In this document: in pieces, positions 1 through 5,775 of the stretch | How the letters are laid out: every line of letters begins with the position of its first letter | Numbering within the stretch: position 1 is the first letter of the stretch | NCBI GenBank assembly: GCA_937868555.1 | Contig: CALMNI010000072.1 | Coordinates: forward strand, 1-8,941 | From: an uncultured bacterium | Lineage (GTDB): Bacteria > Patescibacteriota > Patescibacteriia > Patescibacteriales > Patescibacteriaceae | Reading direction: 5' to 3' | Length of the DNA stretch: 8,941 nucleotides | Position numbers and translations under genes: made by a program | The notes under the pieces: model-generated | What the model was told of the DNA's origin: nothing | Seen by the model: only the letters and a program-made list of their open reading frames with translations | Database searches by the model: none

Positions 1-1
1 T

Positions 2-1156
2 GAAAAAAAAATTAAAAAAGCCCTTTTCCCTCTGCGGAAAGTTTTTTTTGAAAACTATATTGAAGGTTCTACTAAAATAATTAATAATTTCTTGGAATTA
101 GAAACAAAAAGTATCGAAGAACTTTTAGAAAATTATACTGAGCTTGAATGCCCATGGATTGCCGTTTTCTTTATGGCTGATTGCCTTGAAGCTGAAATTA
201 AATCGCGGGCTGCTGCTTTAGGGTATGATGCCGAGGCAGTTATTGCTTCGCTTGTATCTTCTCGAAAAACCTTATCGACCGAAGCCCAAGATGAAATGAG
301 GAATATCAAAGCACTGATGCGGGCGCAAAAGCCTGGAATAGATGAACGTATTGACTCTTTTGTAGAGAAATATGCATGGATGGGGACTCATCACTTTTGG
401 GGAGAACCATTGACGCGAGAACGATTGTTGTCCGAGATTGATAATCTAAAAGAAATAAAGATTGAGGAAAAAACTGTATTAGAAGATATAGATAGTGATG
501 TACGATTTTTAATGAACATTGCCGAAGGGCTCATTTGGATAAGAACCCAGTGCGCGGAAGTAGCTGCTCTCGTAACCTATAGGCATCGCCCTTTAATTAC
601 AGAGGCGGCGCGCAGTATAGGGATGGGTTATGATGATATTATTTGGCTCACACACAAAGAAATTATTACGGCCATGCAGGGCGGGAACATTGTTTCTTTA
701 GAAGAAATTGAAGCGCGCAAGAAAGGCTGGGGAACTGTATTAGAAATTAATGGTTCAACTGTCTTTACCGGCGATGAATTATCTCATGAGCTTGGACGTT
801 TTGTCCCTCAAGCGGCGATGCACTCTAATGATGTCAGCGAGATTAAGGGAACGGTAGCCAGTAAAGGTATGGCGCGGGGAATAGTGAGAGTTATTCATGT
901 TCCTCATAAAGTTCTTGATTTTGAAACCGGAATGATACTCGTTGCGCCGGAAACAACGCCGGATTATATCGCCCTTATGAAACAAGCAGCAGCGATCATT
1001 ACTGACAAAGGAGGAATTACATCGCACGCCGCCATTGTTTCGCGTGAGCTAGGAATTCCGTGTATCACGGGAACGAATATGGCGACTCAAGCCTTGCATG
1101 ATGGCGATCTTGTTGAGGTAGATGCTCAAAATGGTATTGTCAAAATAATAAAATAA
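2..1156 (+). CDS. PEP-utilising-enzyme mobile (phosphohistidine) domain protein, 5' end cut by window edge
   Basis: This frame is open to the first complete codon of the window, giving 384 visible residues, so the gene begins upstream. A TTG at 92 is the first possible start in the track frame, but the 30 residues before it align with the other two paralogues (around residues 90-100 of the protein at 4205), so it is internal. Numbering from the TTG, residues 1-135 are helical and include KYAWMGTHHFW, matching KYEWVNTEYV in the 4205 protein. Residues 140-200 resemble the helical region before the His domain of rifampin phosphotransferase/PEP synthase (GMGYDDIIWLTHKEI). The last ~105 residues are the swivelling His domain, with GGITSHAAIVSREL and the phospho-acceptor His at codon 1025-1027. 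No ATP-grasp domain is visible, although roughly 90 N-terminal residues lie outside. It is followed 15 nt later by a small membrane-protein gene, probably in one operon. The domain call is firm; the substrate is unknown. Confidence 0.85.
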   Translation, partial: EKKIKKALFPLRKVFFENYIEGSTKIINNFLELETKSIEELLENYTELECPWIAVFFMADCLEAEIKSRAAALGYDAEAVIASLVSSRKTLSTEAQDEMRNIKALMRAQKPGIDERIDSFVEKYAWMGTHHFWGEPLTRERLLSEIDNLKEIKIEEKTVLEDIDSDVRFLMNIAEGLIWIRTQCAEVAALVTYRHRPLITEAARSIGMGYDDIIWLTHKEIITAMQGGNIVSLEEIEARKKGWGTVLEINGSTVFTGDELSHELGRFVPQAAMHSNDVSEIKGTVASKGMARGIVRVIHVPHKVLDFETGMILVAPETTPDYIALMKQAAAIITDKGGITSHAAIVSRELGIPCITGTNMATQALHDGDLVEVDAQNGIVKIIK

Positions 1157-1171
1157 TTATAAAATATAGAC

Positions 1172-1510
1172 ATGAAACAAAAAATTTATATCGCTCTTGT
1201 TACTTTGTTGGGAATTTTATTCGGAACGCTTGTTACGTCGCTGATTGAAACGCAATTAATTTATGCGTCTTTGTCTTCGGGACATATTCCGGCAAGCTAT
1301 GGCGATAATTTTTACTTGTCTCCATTCTTATCACTTGGAATTTTAATTGCCGCGACTGTAGGCGGCTTCTTGCTTGGACATAGTTGGTGGCGTTATGTAT
1401 ATGTTGAAAGGCGGCACTGGTCTGATGGAGTGGCTAAAAGCTCTAAACCCGCGAAGACAGTTACGAAAGTTAAAACTAAATCAGTTTCCAAAAAGAAAAA
1501 CCGGCGCTAG
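1172..1510 (+). CDS. Small two-helix membrane protein with basic C-terminal tail
   Basis: This 112-residue protein is not recognised as a named family. Two hydrophobic segments are seen, at about residues 6-26 and 51-70, joined by a short polar loop. After the second helix come aromatic and basic residues (HSWWRYVYVERRHW) and then a Lys/Ser/Thr-rich tail ending KKKNRR. By the positive-inside rule the tail would face the cytoplasm, making both termini cytoplasmic. The ATG lies 15 nt after the swivelling-domain gene, with no promoter between, so co-transcription is likely. There is no Shine-Dalgarno motif ahead of the start. The last codons and the stop form part of the transcription terminator. 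Function unknown; it could be a membrane anchor or an unrelated passenger. Confidence 0.75.
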   Translation: MKQKIYIALVTLLGILFGTLVTSLIETQLIYASLSSGHIPASYGDNFYLSPFLSLGILIAATVGGFLLGHSWWRYVYVERRHWSDGVAKSSKPAKTVTKVKTKSVSKKKNRR

Positions 1511-1522
1511 TCCGGTTTTTTT
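1496..1522 (+). terminator. Rho-independent terminator overlapping the stop codon
   Basis: AAAAACCGG (1496-1504) pairs with CCGGTTTTT (1512-1520) around a 7-nt loop, and the T run continues to 1522. The TAG stop of the upstream gene (1508-1510) sits in the loop, so the hairpin is partly coding. It ends the plus-strand operon that enters from the left edge. Confidence 0.8.
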
Positions 1523-1554
1523 GTTTACCCCATCCCTCTTAGATTCACCCCCCC

Positions 1555-1574
1555 CCTGCCTGTCGGCAGGCAGG
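1555..1574. repeat. C-rich intergenic repeat unit 1: perfect 8-bp hairpin
   Basis: CCTGCCTG (1555-1562) and CAGGCAGG (1567-1574) form a perfect 8-bp stem around TCGG. It follows a run of nine C (1548-1556) and the 11-mer TTAGATTCACC (1539-1549). The same kind of 11-mer recurs before the next hairpin, suggesting a repeat family rather than a gene-specific signal. No T tract follows, so it is not a canonical terminator. GC-rich palindromes of this sort are, from memory, frequent between genes in CPR assemblies; this was not checked. Confidence 0.65.
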
Positions 1575-1617
1575 TAGCCCCTCCCCATTTCCAATTTTAG
1601 GTTCACCTCACCCCTTC

Positions 1618-1644
1618 CCCCTCTCCATCTTTGATGGAGAGGGG
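1618..1644. repeat. C-rich intergenic repeat unit 2: perfect 12-bp hairpin
   Basis: CCCCTCTCCATC (1618-1629) pairs perfectly with GATGGAGAGGGG (1633-1644) around a TTT loop. It is preceded by TTAGGTTCACC (1597-1607), one base different from the 11-mer before unit 1, and by a C-rich tract. It is probably a mobile or expanded intergenic palindrome. It could also help block transcription coming from either side, but there is no adjacent T run on the plus strand. Confidence 0.65.
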
Positions 1645-1683
1645 AACAAAAAGCCCTTATCTCAGCGGTTATGAGATAAGGGC
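1645..1683 (-). terminator. Rho-independent terminator of the minus-strand membrane-protein gene
   Basis: GCCCTTATCTCA (1653-1664) and TGAGATAAGGGC (1672-1683) form a perfect 12-bp stem with a 7-nt loop. Read on the minus strand the stem is followed by TTTTTGTT (1652 down to 1645), a good U tract. It begins 5 nt beyond the stop of the minus-strand gene at 1689. On the plus strand it is followed by a weaker ATTATTT, so it may act both ways. Confidence 0.85.
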
Positions 1684-1688
1684 ATTAT

Positions 1689-2459
1689 TTATTTCCTCTT
1701 AAAATAATTCTTAATATCAGTCCAGAGTTCCCCGAAATCCACGCATTGTATTATAAACCTAATTATGTACATTATGAAGGCTGGTATAAAGAACAAACAC
1801 AAAGGATATATTATGATTAAGAATGATTTAAATGTTATGGCCGCAATCGGAATTGCTATTATTAGCGCTAAGGTTAAAATACTACATGCATATGCTAGAA
1901 TATTCGTTACAATTTCATTTTTTTCTAAAAATCTTATTAACGGTGTACCAATAAAATGAACACAACAAACTAAACATAAATAACAAATAAAAGGGACAAT
2001 TGATGCAATGTAGATACAGCGTATTACAGTAGCGGGGGTGCCCAGAAGATATGTATGCTGTTGCACAAAAATAGTCCGAGACGAATCGAGTGAATATTTT
2101 CTTTCTACTTCGTAGATTCTAATGTCCCAGGGGTGAAAACTATTTTCCGGAGTAGGAATGGAATCAGTATCAGCACTAGTGAAACGAAGGGACCGGCCTT
2201 CGCGCAGGGCAATATACTCCCAATCTTTAAAAACATATTTTGATGAATTATCAAGACTATCTTTACGAATATAAAACGATTCTTCATTTGGCGCTTGGAA
2301 ATCGAAGTATGTAGTTGCCTTTTTTGGTGCCGGTAGACAGAAATATATTTTAGAGTTCTTTTGAATAATCGTAGTATTTTCTTCATTAAGAAGTTGCCAA
2401 GGTTTGTCGGCCTTTGTCGTTGTATAACAAAGTATACATAGAAGAATGAGTGTTTTCAT
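1689..2459 (-). CDS. Unrecognised membrane protein: signal-like N-terminus, ectodomain, three C-terminal helices
   Basis: I do not recognise this 256-residue protein. It begins MKTLILLCILCYTTTKADK, which looks like a short signal peptide. A hydrophilic region of about 120 residues follows, rich in charged and aromatic residues. Three strongly hydrophobic segments come at about residues 144-170, 185-209 and 213-237, and the protein ends in a basic stretch (KNYFKRK). The expected topology is an exported N-terminal domain held by a helical bundle, with a cytoplasmic tail. It is transcribed alone, away from the TrmB-like gene, and has its own terminator. The shared divergent control region suggests the TrmB-like regulator may also control it. 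It is cysteine-rich in and near the membrane segments. Function unknown. Confidence 0.75.
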   Translation of the reverse strand: MKTLILLCILCYTTTKADKPWQLLNEENTTIIQKNSKIYFCLPAPKKATTYFDFQAPNEESFYIRKDSLDNSSKYVFKDWEYIALREGRSLRFTSADTDSIPTPENSFHPWDIRIYEVERKYSLDSSRTIFVQQHTYLLGTPATVIRCIYIASIVPFICYLCLVCCVHFIGTPLIRFLEKNEIVTNILAYACSILTLALIIAIPIAAITFKSFLIIIYPLCLFFIPAFIMYIIRFIIQCVDFGELWTDIKNYFKRK

Positions 2460-2466
2460 TTTATTT

Positions 2467-2472
2467 TTTATA
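2467..2472 (-). promoter_or_regulatory. Possible -10 box for the minus-strand membrane-protein gene
   Basis: Read on the minus strand, TATAAA ends 7 nt before the ATG at 2459, the spacing expected for a leaderless or nearly leaderless transcript. No good -35 is present at 17 nt, and the minus-strand TTGACA at 2520-2525 is too far upstream for this box. Weak call in AT-rich DNA. Confidence 0.3.
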
Positions 2473-2517
2473 GGTTTTTAAATTGCGTAATCTAGGAGCC
2501 TATATCATAATAATATA

Positions 2518-2542
2518 TTTGTCAAGTAATAAACTTGACAAA
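2518..2542. promoter_or_regulatory. Perfect 25-bp inverted repeat: likely operator of the TrmB-like regulator
   Basis: TTTGTCAAGT (2518-2527) and ACTTGACAAA (2533-2542) are exact reverse complements separated by AATAA. Each arm contains a TTGACA hexamer, one per strand, so a protein bound here would cover the -35 element of the plus-strand promoter and possibly one on the minus strand. It lies between the divergent membrane-protein gene and the TrmB-like gene. TrmB-family proteins bind palindromes near their own promoters, so autoregulation is the natural reading. The repeat is seen directly; the binding partner is inferred. Confidence 0.7.
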
Positions 2543-2563
2543 ATACTAAACCTTTGCTAGGCT
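2535..2563 (+). promoter_or_regulatory. Promoter of the TrmB-like / phosphatase / swivelling-domain operon
   Basis: A perfect -35 TTGACA (2535-2540) is followed after 17 bp by TAGGCT (2558-2563), a weak -10 helped by an upstream TG (2555-2556), i.e. an extended -10. The predicted start of transcription, about 7 nt after the -10, is at the ATG (2570), so the mRNA is probably leaderless. The AAAGG at 2564-2568 is one base from the ATG and too close to act as a Shine-Dalgarno. Confidence 0.6.
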
Positions 2564-2569
2564 AAAGGT

Positions 2570-3307
2570 ATGAATATAAAGAATTCCCTACAAAAATTAG
2601 GTTTTTCAGCTCAAGATGTTGAGGTTTACCTTACGGCCTTAAAGGTTGGCGAATCCTCGGTTGGGGCAATTATTGCTAAAACGGGCTTTCATCGGGAAAT
2701 AGTTTACGGAGCTTTAAGCCGATTGGAGCAGCAAGGTTTAGTGCAGGCTTTTGAGAAGAAAAAAATTCGGCACTACCAAGCGCAAGATCCGGCCATTCTT
2801 GTTAGGAAAGAAAAAGAAAAAGCTGACTTAGCGCTTAGTATGTTGCCGCAATTGCAAGAATTATTTACACAGCCCGCTGTTTCAATAAAGGTGTATGAAG
2901 GCGCCGAGGGCCTTGAGGAGATAGAAAAAGACTGGGCGGCCAGTCTTAAGGATGGCGAGGAGTTTTATTGTATTGGCGGAGCTGGTGATGCTTGGTATGA
3001 AGTGGCAGCGCCATTTTATAAGAAATATCACGATCGATTGCTTAAAAGAAATATAAGATTGAAAACAGTAACCTATGCTAATGAAAGCCGCGGCATTGCC
3101 CGGTATGAAAATTTAAAATTTAATGCCATTAGGGTTTTGCCGGAAAATTTTCGAGTGCCTTCTTCCTCGGTAATCTACGCCGATAAGTTGTTGCTGCAAA
3201 TTTTCGGAGAACAATATATAGGCATAGTAATTCAATCGAAAAAAGTTTCTGAAACATATAGACATTATTTCAGTTCTCTTTGGAAACAAGGAAAACCTTT
3301 AACTTAG
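2570..3307 (+). CDS. TrmB-family transcriptional regulator
   Basis: This 245-residue protein has an N-terminal winged helix-turn-helix at about residues 1-70. It contains the TrmB-type pattern LQKLGFSAQDVEVYLTAL, then GFHREIVYGALSRLEQQGLV as the recognition helix and wing entry. A Lys/Glu-rich linker helix follows at about 75-100. The C-terminal domain (about 105-240) begins IKVYEGAEGLEEI and continues in the mixed alpha/beta pattern of the phospholipase-D-like effector domain of this family. It includes SSVIYADKLLLQIFGEQYIGI near the end. Family members respond to sugars or other metabolites and repress or activate nearby genes; the ligand here is unknown. It is the first gene of an operon, 9 nt before the phosphatase-like gene, and a palindromic operator lies just upstream. 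Confidence 0.88.
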   Translation: MNIKNSLQKLGFSAQDVEVYLTALKVGESSVGAIIAKTGFHREIVYGALSRLEQQGLVQAFEKKKIRHYQAQDPAILVRKEKEKADLALSMLPQLQELFTQPAVSIKVYEGAEGLEEIEKDWAASLKDGEEFYCIGGAGDAWYEVAAPFYKKYHDRLLKRNIRLKTVTYANESRGIARYENLKFNAIRVLPENFRVPSSSVIYADKLLLQIFGEQYIGIVIQSKKVSETYRHYFSSLWKQGKPLT

Positions 3308-3316
3308 TTTTAATAT

Positions 3317-4201
3317 ATGAAAACTCCAAAATTTGAAAAAATTTCCAGCCCCGAAAGGAAAGACGTATTATTGAAAGTATTAATAAGTCGGCATGGACCT
3401 AAACTGCAGGCCGCCGGTGAAAAAAATGTTTTGGCCTCATATTTTAAAGAAGCAGTAACAAAAGGTTTCAATGACATGGGCATTGAAAAAGGCGCAGGTG
3501 CAGTACATATCAGCGGCAGTCCAGTTGAGAGATCAAAAGAGACTATGGCTATTATCAATGAAGCTGCTGGAATAGAACGAAGAAGCGGCGAAGAAAAAAC
3601 ATTAGCGACGCCTTTTCAACCTGGTGCGCAAGCGGATAGCATAGAGGCGGCTGAAGATTTTGAAAAATTAGTTGCTTGGCAAGCAAAGCTTGAACCTTTG
3701 ATTAGAGAGAGTGTTTCTAAAGATTTGCCGCACGCGAACCACATGGAGCAGGAAGCTGAAATTCGTAATCGCATCGATATGGAAGTGTTAACAGCCATGT
3801 TTAATGAGGGGGATAAAACTGCTCAAGAACGAAAATTCAAAACTACCTATAAGGACTTAGCCGATCGCTTTGCTAGTCGTTATGCTGGGTTCTTAAGCCA
3901 CTTAGGAATACTGGATAAGTTTAGGCAACAGGGCGGCACGCAGCATCTGCAAACTCCCTACATTCAAATCGATGTTTCCCATTCTTTCCCAATAACTGCC
4001 TTTTTAAAAAAATATTTGGTTTTTGCTGACGGCCAGCGAGCAGAAATGCTTGATGCCAAAAACTTTTTTGAAAAAACCGGGGGCATTATACGCGAGTCTG
4101 GATTTTTGCGCCTCGAATATTACAAAGGCGAACCGCCCTTCGTTGAGATTGAGGCCGAATTTGCTCCCGGCAAGCCATTTAAAGGGCGCATAGAATTTTA
4201 A
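3317..4201 (+). CDS. Histidine phosphatase superfamily (phosphoglycerate mutase-like) protein
   Basis: This 294-residue protein carries the RHG signature (R25-H26-G27, in LISRHGPK), where the His is the residue that becomes phosphorylated in this superfamily. The second phosphate-binding arginine is R72 in SGSPVERSKETM, matching the S-x-x-x-R-x-x-x-T pattern. The second catalytic His is probably H222 in DVSHSFPITAF. The stretch between (about 80-210) is longer than in short SixA-like members and may form a cap. Members dephosphorylate sugar phosphates, phosphoproteins (including phosphohistidine, as SixA does) or other phosphoesters. It sits 9 nt after the TrmB-like gene and 3 nt before the swivelling-domain gene, and both ATGs are preceded by TTTTAATAT. 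The co-transcription suggests, but does not prove, that the phosphohistidine of the neighbouring protein is its target. No signal peptide; cytoplasmic. Confidence 0.8.
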   Translation: MKTPKFEKISSPERKDVLLKVLISRHGPKLQAAGEKNVLASYFKEAVTKGFNDMGIEKGAGAVHISGSPVERSKETMAIINEAAGIERRSGEEKTLATPFQPGAQADSIEAAEDFEKLVAWQAKLEPLIRESVSKDLPHANHMEQEAEIRNRIDMEVLTAMFNEGDKTAQERKFKTTYKDLADRFASRYAGFLSHLGILDKFRQQGGTQHLQTPYIQIDVSHSFPITAFLKKYLVFADGQRAEMLDAKNFFEKTGGIIRESGFLRLEYYKGEPPFVEIEAEFAPGKPFKGRIEF

Positions 4202-4204
4202 TAT

Positions 4205-5716
4205 ATGGAAACCGTACAAAAGATCGATTGGTTTTGGGCGCATCGCCGTAATGCCAGTTTGCATCACTTTAGTTTTTTAATGGACGGGCTACGCCATAGC
4301 GGCTGGTTGCCGGCCGTTAATTTTTCTTTTGATAACCAAATTGTTATCGGCGTTCCGGGTAAGGGCTGTTATATTTTTTATGATAAGCAACAGCTTTCAA
4401 GCCAGGGAACATATAAAAATATACAAGCTAGCATAGATACAAATCCAAACTTTGTTAGCGATTTCAAGCGGCGCAGCGATGAAATCTTTGGCGCTATATT
4501 TTTTAAATGCCAGCGTATTGATGAAGAAAATTTAGAGCTAGTATCACAAGAGGAGCTAGCCGCACTCTACCAGGAATTTATTGCGGCTATCACAATTGCC
4601 CCTATCATTACCGTACAGCTGTGGGGAATTGAAGCATGCTTTGATGCTAATTATAAAATAATAAGGTTTCTCAAAAAACGGTTAGTTCAGTTAGACAAAG
4701 AAAAAGAATTTGAAAACTATAAAGAAATTCTTTCTGCTAATACAGGAGAAACTGTCGCATTTACCGAACAAAAGAATTTTTATCAAGTCGCCGCGGCGTT
4801 GAAAAAAAATCCAGCGGCACAATATTTAATTGAAAAACATATCGCTAAGTATGAATGGGTTAATACGGAGTATGTTAGCGGGGGTTGGACTAAAAAGCAG
4901 TGGCTGGATTTATTTGAAAAAACGCTCGCTGCAGAAATTACTCCGGAACAGAAATTACATGAGTTGAAAGCAAATTTTGCCGCAGCAAATAAAAAGAGAG
5001 ATGAAGTTATTGCGGAACTTAATCCCCCGCAGGACGTACGACATGCGCTTGATTGTTTGAGCGAGTTAATAGCTCAGCGCGATTGGGCTAAGGGATACTT
5101 TACTAAAGCATTACTCAGCTATAATAATTTACTGGATGAAATCGCTAGGCGTATAGGTATTACTCGCGAAGATATTCTTTCCTATACATATCAAGAAGTT
5201 GATGCATATTTTAAAAACGGATCTACTATAAGCGCTACTGAAATAATAGATAGGCAGAAAAATGGCTTCGCCTTGCTTATTAAAAGCGGAGATTCAGCAT
5301 TAGTTACGGGCGCTGAAGATATTGCCCGCTGTATTGAAGATGAAGGAATCGCCGAGCCTTTTGAGAACGTTATGCAGACTGCCGAATTCAAAGGTTTGCC
5401 GGCCTGTCGCGGAGTTGCTCGAGGCATTGCGCATGTAATGGAAGATGCTTCAAAAATTGCCGACTTTAAAGAGGGAGAAATTCTTATTACCTACATGACG
5501 ACGATAGAATTTATTCCGGCTTTTAGAAAAGCCAGTGCCATTGTTACTGATGAAGGCGGAATGTCTTGCCATGCGGCCATTATTAGCCGCGAATTTAAGC
5601 TGCCCTGTGTTGTTGGAACAAAAATTGCTACCAGGGCTATTAAAACTGGTGACGAAATCGAAGTTGATGCGACGAGGGGGATAGTAAAGATAATAAGCAG
5701 TAATAACGCGGCCTAA
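4205..5716 (+). CDS. PEP-utilising-enzyme mobile (phosphohistidine) domain protein without ATP-grasp domain
   Basis: The 503-residue protein has three parts. Residues 1-105 are an N-terminal region matching residues 66-152 of the protein at 5776 (IFYDKQQLSSQG against VAYSYEELMELG). Residues 110-360 are mostly helical, with KYEWVNTEYV at 215-224 and a PEP-synthase/rifampin-phosphotransferase-like helical segment ending GITREDILSYTYQEVDAYF at 318-336. Residues 395-500 are the swivelling domain, with GGMSCHAAIISRE and the acceptor His at 456. In classical enzymes this domain shuttles phosphate between an ATP-grasp domain and a second active site; here no ATP-grasp domain is present in a complete protein. 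It is the last gene of the TrmB-like operon. The acceptor residue and the surrounding glycines are intact, so it is probably phosphorylated by a partner in trans. Substrate or signalling role unknown. Confidence 0.85.
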   Translation: METVQKIDWFWAHRRNASLHHFSFLMDGLRHSGWLPAVNFSFDNQIVIGVPGKGCYIFYDKQQLSSQGTYKNIQASIDTNPNFVSDFKRRSDEIFGAIFFKCQRIDEENLELVSQEELAALYQEFIAAITIAPIITVQLWGIEACFDANYKIIRFLKKRLVQLDKEKEFENYKEILSANTGETVAFTEQKNFYQVAAALKKNPAAQYLIEKHIAKYEWVNTEYVSGGWTKKQWLDLFEKTLAAEITPEQKLHELKANFAAANKKRDEVIAELNPPQDVRHALDCLSELIAQRDWAKGYFTKALLSYNNLLDEIARRIGITREDILSYTYQEVDAYFKNGSTISATEIIDRQKNGFALLIKSGDSALVTGAEDIARCIEDEGIAEPFENVMQTAEFKGLPACRGVARGIAHVMEDASKIADFKEGEILITYMTTIEFIPAFRKASAIVTDEGGMSCHAAIISREFKLPCVVGTKIATRAIKTGDEIEVDATRGIVKIISSNNAA

Positions 5717-5727
5717 ACTTTGATATC

Positions 5728-5758
5728 TTGACATTAAATTAGTATAAGTTAGTATAAG
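5728..5758 (+). promoter_or_regulatory. Promoter of the HTH/swivelling-domain gene
   Basis: A perfect -35 TTGACA (5728-5733) stands 19 bp before TATAAG (5753-5758). A longer-than-usual spacer is typical of MerR-controlled promoters. A consensus TATAAT also lies at 5760-5765 but is 26 bp from the TTGACA, so it would have to act alone. Either choice gives a leader of a few bases only. No terminator separates it from the upstream operon, so read-through is possible. Confidence 0.5.
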
Positions 5759-5775
5759 TTATAATAACTTATACT
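5741..5775. promoter_or_regulatory. Perfect 25-bp inverted repeat plus extra half-site: likely operator
   Basis: AGTATAAGTTAT (5751-5762) and ATAACTTATACT (5764-5775) are exact reverse complements around a single A, and the second arm ends at the base before the ATG. A further copy of the half-site, AGTATAAGTT, lies directly upstream in direct orientation (5741-5750). The array covers the -10 region and the start of transcription, a classic repressor position. The gene it controls starts with a DNA-binding domain, so autoregulation is likely. Confidence 0.75.

Noticed and set aside
92..94. TTG as the true start of the first swivelling-domain gene
   Set aside because: The frame stays open to the window edge, the upstream residues align with the paralogues, and no promoter or ribosome binding site precedes it.
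1539..1683. A short CRISPR array or a structured RNA from the three successive hairpins
   Set aside because: The stems differ in sequence, there are no regular spacers, and the third is a clear minus-strand terminator. No cas gene is nearby.
2564..2568. AAAGG as a Shine-Dalgarno for the TrmB-like gene
   Set aside because: It is one base from the ATG, and the predicted transcript starts at about the ATG.
5770..5775. TATACT directly before the ATG at 5776 as a -10 box
   Set aside because: It would start transcription inside the gene and force initiation at Met13, cutting into the helix-turn-helix. It is better explained as part of the palindrome.
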